A stretch of DNA of 64,000 nt from contig NZ_CP121695.1 in NCBI RefSeq assembly GCF_029761915.1, positions 62,001 to 126,000 on the forward strand, read 5' to 3'. Made by a program: the position numbers and the translations under genes. The stretch is from Bradyrhizobium sp. CB1650 (GTDB lineage: Bacteria > Pseudomonadota > Alphaproteobacteria > Rhizobiales > Xanthobacteraceae). Of the stretch, positions 1-6,986 are shown piece after piece; position 1 is the stretch's first letter, and each line of letters opens with the position of its first letter. The notes below the pieces were generated by a model, which saw only the letters and a list, made by a program, of their open reading frames with translations, was not told the origin of the DNA and searched no databases.

Positions 1-984
1 TTTGCTATTCCTCAAGATTTTGATGCGCGTCGTCAACCTCTCGACACCCGCGTAGTTCTCTTCACCGACGAGCCCGCTTTTGCCTTAGCTCAACGCCTAG
101 CCAGGCGTAATGGTGCGAGCTCTTTGTCCGACTTCTGCAGTGACATGGGCCTTTCCCACGCGGACGTTGTTCAGGGACGAGCGACAGCGAGAATTGCTGA
201 ACTCGCAAAGGCTGATCCGGTCGTCCTAGAGGGGACCACGTTCGTCAGACAGGATCGCAAAACGGTGCGCTTGGGGAACGAGGTGCTCAAATCGAGTGAT
301 TGGTCATTTCGTTCTTTGCGAACGTGCCCGAAATGTCTCGAAGAGGATATCGAGTTCGGGAAAGGCGATCCGGATTACAGGGCGCATGTGAGATCCTGGT
401 GGAACTTGGCCTTCATCTACGTCTGTCCCTTCCACAATATCCTTCTAATCACCTACCATCCTGATGACGCAAAGAAGACCCTTGACCCCGAAGCTCTGGA
501 CGTCCGCTTTGCGGCCGGCGACGAGCACGACTTGGCGTTTGCACCGTTGGAAAAGGGTGCTCTGGGTGCAGAAGTCGAAAAATACTTGCTTGGAAGGCTC
601 GGGTTCATGACCTCAGTCAAGCACAAGAGTCTTGATAGTCTAGCACTCCGGCACGCGGTCGATTTGATGGATCGCATTGGAGCGGCGGCGGTTGGAGGGA
701 CGTTCGCGCACACCAATCGCGATGGCACTGTTTCTCGACGTGAGGCCTTGTCCGCCGGATACGCCATCCTCAGCGACGGGAGAGCCGGTCTTGTTCGGCT
801 GTTCGAACGGATACGCGAAGAGGCCAGTGCAGCCGAGGATGAATGGATACCAAAGGCGCAATACGGCCTACTTTATGCCTGGCTGTTCCATTTATCTACG
901 CGCGATATTGAGGGATACGAACCCATTCGAGAGCTAATGCTTGAATCCATAGGCTCCCCAAAGGCCAGACTTTTGCTGCGATAA
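1..984 (+). CDS. TniQ-family transposition protein, 5' end outside window
   Basis: The frame is open from base 1, so the start lies to the left. The visible protein has an N-terminal stretch rich in LARRNG-type residues followed by a zinc-finger pattern, CPKC at about 325 to 336 and CPFH about 33 residues later, with WW and Y between them. This layout is characteristic of the TniQ/TnsD family, which helps select the target site for Tn7-like and Tn5053-like transposons together with a DDE transposase (TniA/TnsB) and an AAA+ ATPase (TniB/TnsC). Neither partner is in the window; they would be expected just upstream. The gene reads inward towards the accessory region. The family call rests on the zinc motif and overall layout, not on a search. 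Confidence 0.72.
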   Translation, partial: FAIPQDFDARRQPLDTRVVLFTDEPAFALAQRLARRNGASSLSDFCSDMGLSHADVVQGRATARIAELAKADPVVLEGTTFVRQDRKTVRLGNEVLKSSDWSFRSLRTCPKCLEEDIEFGKGDPDYRAHVRSWWNLAFIYVCPFHNILLITYHPDDAKKTLDPEALDVRFAAGDEHDLAFAPLEKGALGAEVEKYLLGRLGFMTSVKHKSLDSLALRHAVDLMDRIGAAAVGGTFAHTNRDGTVSRREALSAGYAILSDGRAGLVRLFERIREEASAAEDEWIPKAQYGLLYAWLFHLSTRDIEGYEPIRELMLESIGSPKARLLLR

Positions 985-1097
985 TCCTTAGGGCGGGCAC
1001 TCATAAGCTCGGTTGCTTGGAGCGGGCGCACTTGATGTCGGCTTGGCCCCCAACATCGATGCAAAACCGGACAACCGCCGTCGGGCCAACAGCAGAC

Positions 1098-1319
1098 TCA
1101 CCGCGTAGGCGATCGGGCGATGGAAACCTTCACGGTCACGGTGCCAATCGTCCCATCGTCGGACGAGACCGTCAGAGTGAGTGGATCCGTCAGATCCTGC
1201 TGGTCACGGGCGAGCAAAAGCGCAGTCTGCGCGGCCTCTTTGACGGCCGCGTCAGCGTCTATGAACTCGACCCCCTCTTCATCAGGAGGGTTCCCGGGTT
1301 GAGAGAAATAGAAGCGCAT
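1098..1319 (-). CDS. Small DUF6894-like protein
   Basis: A 73-residue protein of the short rhizobial type that opens with an aromatic MRFYF segment, then has a DEEGVEF motif and an alanine-rich EAA helix ending in LARD. The same plan is seen in the 78-residue protein at 5465 to 5701, so the window holds two members. I associate the plan with DUF6894; the function is unknown. The C-terminal half (DDGTIGTVTVKVS) looks like a beta hairpin. It lies convergent to the TniQ gene and just downstream of the Crp/Fnr-type regulator on the same strand. Confidence 0.65.
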   Translation of the reverse strand: MRFYFSQPGNPPDEEGVEFIDADAAVKEAAQTALLLARDQQDLTDPLTLTVSSDDGTIGTVTVKVSIARSPTR

Positions 1320-1334
1320 TCCAAACCGAAGCTC

Positions 1335-2066
1335 TCAGGAGGAAGGAACGTTCCTAGTCAAGTATAGATAGCTCTCGTCGAAGCCCGACGCTTGGACGAC
1401 CTTCTCATAATCCTCGATCGTCACAAAGTTCTTTTGCAAGTCGAGAACCCGCTCTGCACGGAACGCCTGCAACACTCTGTTGACGTGCACCGTGCTTAAT
1501 CCGAGCGCTTCGCCTAGTTCGGATTGCGTCACCGGAAACTCAAACTCTTCTCCGTTCGTCAGCCCGACTGCGGCCATGCGCTGCCGCAACTCGGCGAGAA
1601 GGTGCGCCATACGTGCGGCGGCCGGTCGCACTCCCATGTTCACGATCCACTCGCGGAAGATAGCCGCGTCTACCAGCGTCTCCCGCCAGAGCGCGCAGGC
1701 GATCGAGGGGTGGGTCCGGACCACGTGTTCCAAGGCGGAATGAGCGATAAAGCCCACCGTTGCTGGAGACATTGTTGCGAGGTCATGATCCATCGTTTTC
1801 AAAAAGAGGCTCTGAAGATCCGGGATGTCGCCTGGGATGTGAAAGGAAAGGATCTGCCGTTTTCCATTGTTGGCGACCTTGGAGCGGCATGCGAAGCCCT
1901 TGATGATCAGACAGCAACGGCTGGGACGATCCCCTTCCGAGACAAGATAGGTGTCCGCAGGAACGACTCTGGTCTCCACCTTAAGGGAATGAATGGCTTT
2001 GGCGTCATCATGGGAAAGATGGGTATCGACCCGCAATCTGCGGATCAGCATTTCGGTGGGATGCAT
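1335..2066 (-). CDS. Crp/Fnr-family transcriptional regulator
   Basis: The N-terminal part resembles a cyclic-nucleotide-binding beta barrel (residues about 10 to 120, with SEGD and GDIPDLQ turns). The C-terminal part is a Crp-type winged helix, with VTQSELGEALGLSTVHVNRVL as the recognition region at about residues 175 to 195. The cysteines are not spaced like the Fe-S ligands of FNR, so oxygen sensing by a cluster is unlikely; the ligand is unknown. The frame is open up to an alternative ATG at 2099, and neither start has a clear ribosome binding site; I chose 2066. It could regulate neighbouring accessory genes, but no FixK/FNR-type box was recognised. Confidence 0.85.
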   Translation of the reverse strand: MHPTEMLIRRLRVDTHLSHDDAKAIHSLKVETRVVPADTYLVSEGDRPSRCCLIIKGFACRSKVANNGKRQILSFHIPGDIPDLQSLFLKTMDHDLATMSPATVGFIAHSALEHVVRTHPSIACALWRETLVDAAIFREWIVNMGVRPAAARMAHLLAELRQRMAAVGLTNGEEFEFPVTQSELGEALGLSTVHVNRVLQAFRAERVLDLQKNFVTIEDYEKVVQASGFDESYLYLTRNVPSS

Positions 2067-2363
2067 GGTGGACCGTGCGATGGCGAAGTCCAAGACCATC
2101 GACTTGAGGCCGGGTTGAAAAACCTCGGAGCGACGAACCTAAGTCACTGAAAGGCCGCATAGTGCGGCGAAACGCCAGATTGCTGACGTAAAACCGATGT
2201 CCAGGAAGGTGGGTGGCACTCAACCACCCAAGGCACGTATCTTTGTAATACACGAAAGGGTAGTACGTTCCTACACAATAAAGCTCTGGGACCGCAGGCG
2301 ACACTCCCGCGGTGCAACCATCTCGCCAAAAGACAGCTTAGAGCGGCGGCCTGGTGAGGCGGC

Positions 2364-2609
2364 TCACTCTGGGGCGAGCTTGTATATCTCACCGGGTTTT
2401 AGGTTGAGCTCGTCAAATAGCCTTTGCTGCTTTTCATTGAGAACCGCCGGTACGACGTCCGCCGTCCACCCTTCGGGAACGGCCGCAAGAACTAGCGTCA
2501 GCGCCTGACTTGGCTTGGCAAAGGCGAGCCACATCTGCTTCGTTGGCACAGCCCCGTCGTCCGAGGTCACTTCAACGAGCGTAAACGAATTGCCGAAGGA
2601 CTCTGCCAT
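2364..2609 (-). CDS. Hypothetical protein, paralogue of the protein at 10888-11133
   Basis: An 81-residue acidic protein of unknown function. It is closely similar along its whole length to the product at 10888 to 11133: both share the opening ESFG, the block KQM.LA.AKP.QALTLVLAAV, then PEGWTA and EKQQR. The copies are on the same strand about 8.5 kb apart, so this is a segmental duplication or repeated acquisition. This copy keeps the C-terminal GEIYKLAPE, where the other reads GDVCRSAPE. Conservation of the frame in two diverged copies is the main reason for calling it real. Confidence 0.7.
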   Translation of the reverse strand: MAESFGNSFTLVEVTSDDGAVPTKQMWLAFAKPSQALTLVLAAVPEGWTADVVPAVLNEKQQRLFDELNLKPGEIYKLAPE

Positions 2610-3002
2610 AACAAATTGATCCCGCTACCGGCCCACTCCTCGAACTAAGCTAAGCGGCTGAGGCAGCTACGACTAGCGGCCTTGCGAGAACCGGCCCATC
2701 GCCAAACGCGCGTCAGACAATGGGCCGTCCCGGGTGGATGGCGGGACCTTAGGCCGGTATCGCCACAGACCAACTTCCAAATTTCGAAAGCGGAGAGTCG
2801 TTCCTATCAGGAGCTTTGCAGGCAGCCTGCCGCACAGGTCTCAACTGGTTTTTTGGAAGGACTAAACTACGACACCACAAAAAACGCCGCCCGCTTAAAT
2901 AAAGCGCAGGCGGCGGCTTACCAGCCCCGGGAGGGTGAAAGTAAATCCCGATGAGAATTAGTGTCCAGCGCCGTGCCGAGGTTCATCGCTTTGCCGAAAA
3001 GC
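2610..3002. other. Gene-free stretch containing a terminator
   Basis: About 390 bases between two minus-strand genes. A 90-codon plus-strand frame crosses it, but its C-terminal part is simply the translated terminator hairpin, and its composition does not look like protein. Apart from the terminator at 2879 to 2914, I see nothing recognisable here. Confidence 0.5.
2879..2914 (-). terminator. Rho-independent terminator
   Basis: Read on the minus strand, a stem (GCCGCC, two-base bulge, CGCTT, five-base loop, then the complement AAGCG GGCGGC) is followed directly by six T residues. It lies about 90 bases downstream of the gene at 3003 to 3248 and should end its transcript. Confidence 0.75.
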
Positions 3003-3248
3003 TTAGATTGGTGGTTGTAGACCCGGCGAGGTCAGCCACTTGTTAACCTCCCCTGCAACATCGATTTGCCTCGCCTTTCGCAAGAGTTCCGTGCGGCGGA
3101 TGCCAGGGGGCATCCCGCTGGCCTGTTGGCGCAAATTAATCGCCTCTTGTGCGAGACGGTACTCGAAGGTTGATGATTGTTTCAGGATAGGCCGGGCCGA
3201 CATGTGGTGCTCCGCTGTCAGGTGAGCGGGAGCGCTATTCGCGTCCAC
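3003..3248 (-). CDS. Small conserved-type rhizobial hypothetical protein
   Basis: An 81-residue, helix-rich protein with the pattern AINLRQQASGMPPGIRRTEL followed by LLRKARQ and a C-terminal W-L-SPGLQPP. I recognise this plan from many short Bradyrhizobium proteins (LREQA..PPG..R..LLR.ARQ, then W..SPGL), which have no known function. A good intrinsic terminator follows it. The start may be the internal ATG of the MSARPILK segment, residue 16, which would shorten it to 66 residues. Confidence 0.72.
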   Translation of the reverse strand: MDANSAPAHLTAEHHMSARPILKQSSTFEYRLAQEAINLRQQASGMPPGIRRTELLRKARQIDVAGEVNKWLTSPGLQPPI

Positions 3249-3375
3249 ACCACCGATAGATGCTACGGGCCGCTCGGTGGCGGCGGGATCGTGCGCCTTT
3301 ATCTACGACATAGCCAGGACTTTGTTCTATTTCCTCGCACAGGAACGCAAACTGGCCCTAGGGTTTCGCAGCCGA

Positions 3376-3582
3376 TCACTCGTCGCCTCTGGCCCCCTTG
3401 TTAGAACGATCAACGCGGTCCGCTCGAAATTCGGCAGGCCCTTCAAGCAGTCGCTGCTTTCTCGTCGATTGGACCTTGGAGCTCGCGGAGGCGTCAGCTC
3501 TTTCATCTATCACAGTGCCCGCCAGGTGAAGAGCACGCTTTCGCCGGCCCAGGCGACGACCTTTAATATCCTCTTGCGTCAT
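3376..3582 (-). CDS. Small basic hypothetical protein
   Basis: A 68-residue, arginine-rich protein with no recognised domain. The supporting evidence is a strong ribosome binding site, AGGGAG eight bases before the ATG on the minus strand, and a coherent charged composition (RRLGRRKRA near the N-terminus, RKQRLLEGPAEFRADRVDRS near the C-terminus). The product is probably cytoplasmic, and the basic N-terminus could bind nucleic acid, but that is a guess. Confidence 0.55.
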   Translation of the reverse strand: MTQEDIKGRRLGRRKRALHLAGTVIDERADASASSKVQSTRKQRLLEGPAEFRADRVDRSNKGARGDE

Positions 3583-3636
3583 CCTACGGACTCCCTGAGG
3601 TTGGAGCTACTTGGAGTGCACCGGCAGCCGTGAAAC

Positions 3637-3906
3637 TCAGCAACCACGGCAAATATTTTTTAGCTTCGCTGCGGTGCGGGTTTCTTCCGCAAGGAAGGGG
3701 TCCTTTTCGGCCGACGATGAGTCGATACTGGTCCCGGAGAGCTTCCGCGCTTTTGGAGGAAAGGCTGCGTCGTAGCAGGAGAGGCGCGCACTGGTGCTCT
3801 CGATTGAACGGCAATTCGGCTCCGCCGCAAAAGCGGCTGGTGCTGTACCGAACGCTGATGCGACGAAAAGCGCGGCCGTACACATACCTGTTCGAGCCAT
3901 TGTCAT
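3637..3906 (-). CDS. Small exported protein with a CYD motif
   Basis: An 89-residue protein with a Sec signal peptide: MTMARTG, then a hydrophobic stretch ending in APAAFA, with predicted cleavage before AEPNC around residue 28. The mature part holds C-RSIESTSARLSCYD and ends in KNICRGC, so it has four cysteines that could form disulfides in the periplasm. The motif C.SI....ARL.CYD occurs in many small exported proteobacterial proteins of unknown function. I chose the ATG at 3906 because it sits directly before the signal peptide and has an AAGG-type binding site about eight bases upstream; the frame is open further upstream. Confidence 0.7.
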   Translation of the reverse strand: MTMARTGMCTAALFVASAFGTAPAAFAAEPNCRSIESTSARLSCYDAAFPPKARKLSGTSIDSSSAEKDPFLAEETRTAAKLKNICRGC

Positions 3907-4026
3907 GCTGAACGCCCTTCTATTTGATGTCTGCTCGATCGGGTTTTGCCGGGCCCATGTTCGAAAGCGGCTACCTGGGGGCCACACCAGCCCTTCCGAT
4001 TCCACTGGCTGGGTGTCGGGTCCCTG

Positions 4027-4161
4027 CTACTTCTTCTTTGCGGGACCGAAATCCGGCTGCCAAGCGGCATCTTTCCGGCTCGGCGCCGCAGCGATCACCT
4101 TCGCCTTTTCCTTCTTCGGCTTTTTGGCTTCGCGATTGCCGCGTTGCTGGCCCTTCGCCAT
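4027..4161 (-). CDS. 44-residue lysine-rich protein (MAKGQQRGN type)
   Basis: A very small basic protein that begins MAKGQQRGNREAKKPKKEKAK and ends in GPAKKK. The ATG at 4161 has an AGGAGAG binding site five bases upstream, which fixes this start. I have seen short MAKGQ..NRE.KKPKK proteins repeatedly in Bradyrhizobium; their function is unknown. The frame runs on upstream without a stop to beyond 4281, so an upstream ORF appears joined to it in frame (see the entry at 4162 to 4362). Confidence 0.65.
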   Translation of the reverse strand: MAKGQQRGNREAKKPKKEKAKVIAAAPSRKDAAWQPDFGPAKKK

Positions 4162-4362
4162 GTCGCTCTCCTGTGATGGTTCGAGTTCGTCGAGTTCGTT
4201 GGGCTGCAACACTCGCCCTCGGGGAGTGCAGACCCTGACGTCCATGTAGCCTTCGCGCAGCAATTTTTGCGCAAACCGCAATGCGACCTTCGCCGTGCCG
4301 CGGCCGAGGTTCGAGCTGCCGTATTCGTTGGTCCAACGACCAGATAAGGCACGCGTGTTGCC
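4162..4362 (-). pseudogene. Probable remnant of a small gene joined in frame to the 44-residue gene
   Basis: Read on the minus strand from a TAG near 4362, the frame encodes GRWTNEYGSS..., then ALRFAQKLLREGYMDVRVCT, PRGRVLQPNELDEL and SQESD, and continues without a stop into the MAKGQ protein. The middle part looks like a genuine small protein (FAQ.LL..GY.DVR.C.P.GR), but there is no start with a good binding site and no stop of its own. It may have lost its 5' end and its stop codon. It could instead be a longer real gene starting from the TTG at 4281; that alternative would give 84 residues. Confidence 0.4.
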
Positions 4363-4461
4363 CTAACCATTGAAGATGGCGGCCGCGCCCACAAGAAGCA
4401 GAAGAAACAAGGGAACAATCACCGGCGGCACGATCCATTCGGAGATGCGACCACGGGACAT
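4363..4461 (-). CDS. 32-residue single-span membrane microprotein
   Basis: A tiny gene encoding MSRGRISEW, then a continuous hydrophobic segment (IVPPVIVPLFLLLLVGAAAIF) and NG before a TAG stop. An AGGAG binding site lies about six bases before the ATG on the minus strand. The product would be a single-pass inner-membrane peptide with its basic N-terminus in the cytoplasm. Its role is unknown. Although it is very short, the clean start signal, the one uninterrupted transmembrane span and the stop together support a real gene. Confidence 0.55.
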   Translation of the reverse strand: MSRGRISEWIVPPVIVPLFLLLLVGAAAIFNG

Positions 4462-4719
4462 CGAACGCTCCTGCGAAGCCTTCGGCGGGAGCACACGTGA
4501 CCCTCAGTCACCGGTCGGAGCCGTTGAGAAGTGCGGTGATCGAGCGACTCTACGCGCATTCTGAACCAATAGCGAGCGCTATGTACCGCGGTGGTGCCGG
4601 CTCCGCTGTGACATCTTCGTTTGCGGGCGGGTCACAATAGTGCTGGCTATTGCCGCGCGAGCGGCGCATGGTCGCGACCGCCAGCATCGGTTGGGGCTTC
4701 ACTTGCGAAAGGCAGCTGC

Positions 4720-4986
4720 ATGACCATCCGCTCGCGGCGAGAAACCGTCACCTTCAAACATCCGTTCCGCATCCGCGGCATCGAGCGCGTCTTGCCAGCC
4801 GGCGCTTATGAAGTCGTCACGGATGAGGAGACGATCGAGGGACTGACCTTCTCAGCCTATCGCCGTATTGCTACCATGATCACCGTTCCCGCTGAAACCG
4901 GCTGCGGAACGATGGAGATGTTGTCGATCGGCTCGATCGATCTTGCGAACGCACAAGCTGCGGACGCGAGTAACGTCCATGACTGA
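4720..4986 (+). CDS. Small hypothetical protein, first of an overlapping pair
   Basis: An 88-residue protein beginning MTIRSRRETVTFKHPFRIRG and containing LPAGAYEVVTDEETIEGL, which reads like a small beta-rich domain. Function unknown; similar short proteins occur in rhizobia. I chose the ATG at 4720 because of the AAAGG upstream and because the longer frame from 4621 has non-protein-like composition before it. Its last eight bases overlap the start of the next gene, so the two are probably translated together. Confidence 0.7.
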   Translation: MTIRSRRETVTFKHPFRIRGIERVLPAGAYEVVTDEETIEGLTFSAYRRIATMITVPAETGCGTMEMLSIGSIDLANAQAADASNVHD

Positions 4987-5275
4987 CCTGCCGGTCAATC
5001 TCGACAAGCGCCGCGGCATGGCCGCGCAGAAGGCCACCGACCTGCCCAGCGCCTTGGCTGACATCGAGGCCAATCTCCGCGAGGTGCGTGAGCGCGAGGC
5101 TGATCTCGAAAAGCGCATGATGACGGTCCCTGCCGCGTCCTGGCCGGAGGCGGCTGTGAAGGCCCGCCATCTGCTCAACCTCTATGCTGCAAGTCTGCCT
5201 GCCGAGGATACGCGTCATCGCGCACTGGTGGCCGCGCTATTCGACGATTTCGCTCGGCTGTCGGACGGGGTCTAA
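4979..5275 (+). CDS. Small helical hypothetical protein, second of an overlapping pair
   Basis: A 98-residue protein that is largely helical: residues about 20 to 50 (ALADIEANLREVREREADLE) look like a short coiled coil, followed by a second helix around ARHLLNLYAASL. Function unknown. The ATG at 4979 lies inside the end of the preceding gene, giving an eight-base overlap and probable translational coupling. The overlapping pair probably forms one functional unit. Confidence 0.7.
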   Translation: MTDLPVNLDKRRGMAAQKATDLPSALADIEANLREVREREADLEKRMMTVPAASWPEAAVKARHLLNLYAASLPAEDTRHRALVAALFDDFARLSDGV

Positions 5276-5464
5276 GGCGAACGTCGGCCGTTAGCACTCT
5301 CGGCTCGAGTGGGAAGCGGAAGCCCACAGACGATGATTGCAGGGAGGCCATGCCGGGTCCCAATCACGTCGCTGAGAGCCAACCACGACGTTGATCTGCG
5401 AAGATGCGGATATGCGTTCAGGTCCTCTCGCGCTGGCGCCGACATTCTCTAAAACGGGGCGCTC

Positions 5465-5701
5465 ATGATGATCAGATACTTCTTCGATATCAGAGACGAT
5501 CAGGAGCTCTACCCTGACGAAGATGGAATAGAGTTCTCCTCGCAGCGAGAGGCCGAGATGGAGGCGGCTCACACGTTGGCAGGATTGGCACGCGACTTGG
5601 CGGGTCAGGAAGACCGCCCAGACGTTGCAGTCGAGGTCCGGACGGAGGCGGGCCACTTATTTCAGGCGGCACTGATCTTCGAGGCCAATAAATCAAAGTA
5701 A
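5465..5701 (+). CDS. Small DUF6894-like protein
   Basis: A 78-residue protein with the clearest form of this family's plan: RYFFDIRDDQELYPDEDGIE near the N-terminus, then an EAEMEAAHTLAGLARD helix, then beta-like VAVEVRTEAGHLFQAALIFE. Function unknown. It is a distant paralogue of the protein at 1098 to 1319. Two ATG codons stand in tandem at 5465 and 5468, and either could be used. Confidence 0.75.
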   Translation: MMIRYFFDIRDDQELYPDEDGIEFSSQREAEMEAAHTLAGLARDLAGQEDRPDVAVEVRTEAGHLFQAALIFEANKSK

Positions 5702-5792
5702 CAGACCTCTCCTTGTTACGCGTTGGACGGTGAGGGATTCTGTTCCGCGCTTGAGGTGGCCGTTGCATTGCGAACCTCGCCGCTGCGGCGTC

Positions 5793-6602
5793 TCAACAGA
5801 CGAGTTCGTCGGTCCAAACCTTGAAGCTGAGTAACGTGTTGGGTCCGAATGTCTGGGTGATTGGAACGTCGGCGGCATCGCGGCCCTGTGCGATTAGCAC
5901 GCGACCGATCCGGGGAACGTTGTTGCGGGGATCGAATGTGTACCAGCGGCCGCCGAGATAGGCTTCGAACCATCCGGCAAAATCGCCGGCGGCATATGGA
6001 GGTGCCATGCCGATGTCACTGAGATAGCCCGTGCAGTAGCGCGCGGGAATGTTCATGCAGCGGCAGAACGCAATAGCCAGATGTGCATAGTCCCGGCAGA
6101 CGCCTTTGCCTTCGTTAAACACTTCCCAGGCAGTCTTGGTGGGGCGGGCGTGTTCGTAGCCAAAAGCGATGTGGTTATGGACGAAGTCGCAGATGCCCTT
6201 GACCCGGGCCCAACCGGGCGCGGTCTTCTCGAACAACTTCCATGCGACGTCGGTAAGTCGGTCCGTCTCGACATACCGGCTGCCAAGTAAATACACGATA
6301 GTGTCCGGAGGAAGATCTTCTACCGCATGTTGCTGCGCTGATGATGCGATCACGTCGGGCAGACCGCTGTCTCGCACCGTGCCGTCCGCTCCGAGGCGCA
6401 TGCGGCCGGCGGGCGCGACGAGACGGCTACACCAATTTCCGAAACCGTCGCGATAGGGCGTGATCGGTACTGACGGCACACTGACTAGATGATCGGGCAC
6501 GACGATGTCGGATGCCCGCGTGAAGTGGGTGCCGACAACTGCAATCAGAGGTGTCGGTTGCGGAAAGTCGTAGATCATCTCGAAGCCAACGCGTATTTTC
6601 AT
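5793..6602 (-). CDS. Transglutaminase-like family protein lacking the usual catalytic His
   Basis: A 269-residue protein with an N-terminal beta-sandwich-like region (residues 1 to about 110) and a transglutaminase-like core. The core shows the nucleophile region GKGVCRDYAHLAIAFCR with Cys169 and the FDPRNN segment with Asp224. The position that normally reads HAW.E.Y here reads AGWFEAY (residues 209 to 215), so the catalytic His appears absent. In active members the Cys-His-Asp triad cleaves or cross-links amide bonds. This one may be inactive, or may belong to a variant group. The ATG at 6602 was preferred over 6617 because of a GGAG upstream and a family-like MKIRVGF opening. Confidence 0.85.
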   Translation of the reverse strand: MKIRVGFEMIYDFPQPTPLIAVVGTHFTRASDIVVPDHLVSVPSVPITPYRDGFGNWCSRLVAPAGRMRLGADGTVRDSGLPDVIASSAQQHAVEDLPPDTIVYLLGSRYVETDRLTDVAWKLFEKTAPGWARVKGICDFVHNHIAFGYEHARPTKTAWEVFNEGKGVCRDYAHLAIAFCRCMNIPARYCTGYLSDIGMAPPYAAGDFAGWFEAYLGGRWYTFDPRNNVPRIGRVLIAQGRDAADVPITQTFGPNTLLSFKVWTDELVC

Positions 6603-6788
6603 GGGATCTGGCTCCAAGAGACGATTGAGAACGCAGCAAAACCGGTGTGCGCATCGTCACCGACGAATACCGCGAGCGCTCAAGCACGGACAGTATGACA
6701 TCGCAGCCCCGATCGCCAGCCGCGTGCTCGACCGCGTTTGGCAATAATCGCCAACGGGAACCCATCTCTAGCTGAAGGCGTTTTTGAG

Positions 6789-6986
6789 ATGAAGATGCGA
6801 TCCGGATTCAAACCCATGTCCGTTCAGCCGGCGCAAGACTGGCTGGCCCAGCCTGTGTCCGAGAAGGCGTCTTACCAGGGCGCCCGTCGCACTGTGAGCG
6901 AAGCCGACGCCGACGTTCTGAGGAAGCGCGCATTAAAGAAGCAACGAGCGTTGATCGGCACCCTCAATGACCGTGCGCGATCATGA
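6789..6986 (+). CDS. Small hypothetical protein coupled to the zinc peptidase
   Basis: A 65-residue basic protein beginning MKMRSGFKPMSV and ending with a helical stretch rich in R and K (ADVLRKRALKKQRALIG). Its TGA stop overlaps the ATG of the metallopeptidase (ATGA), so it is almost certainly co-translated with it. A longer start (TTG at 6738) is possible, but AAGG before 6789 fits better. The function is unknown; from the coupling it may be a partner or regulator of the peptidase. Confidence 0.6.
   Translation: MKMRSGFKPMSVQPAQDWLAQPVSEKASYQGARRTVSEADADVLRKRALKKQRALIGTLNDRARS

Noticed and set aside
1..984. A CRISPR-associated transposon
   Set aside because: TniQ alone is not enough. No repeat-spacer array or cas gene is visible in the window.
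2682..2954. A 90-codon plus-strand frame
   Set aside because: Part of it is the translated terminator hairpin of the opposite strand, and there is no convincing start.
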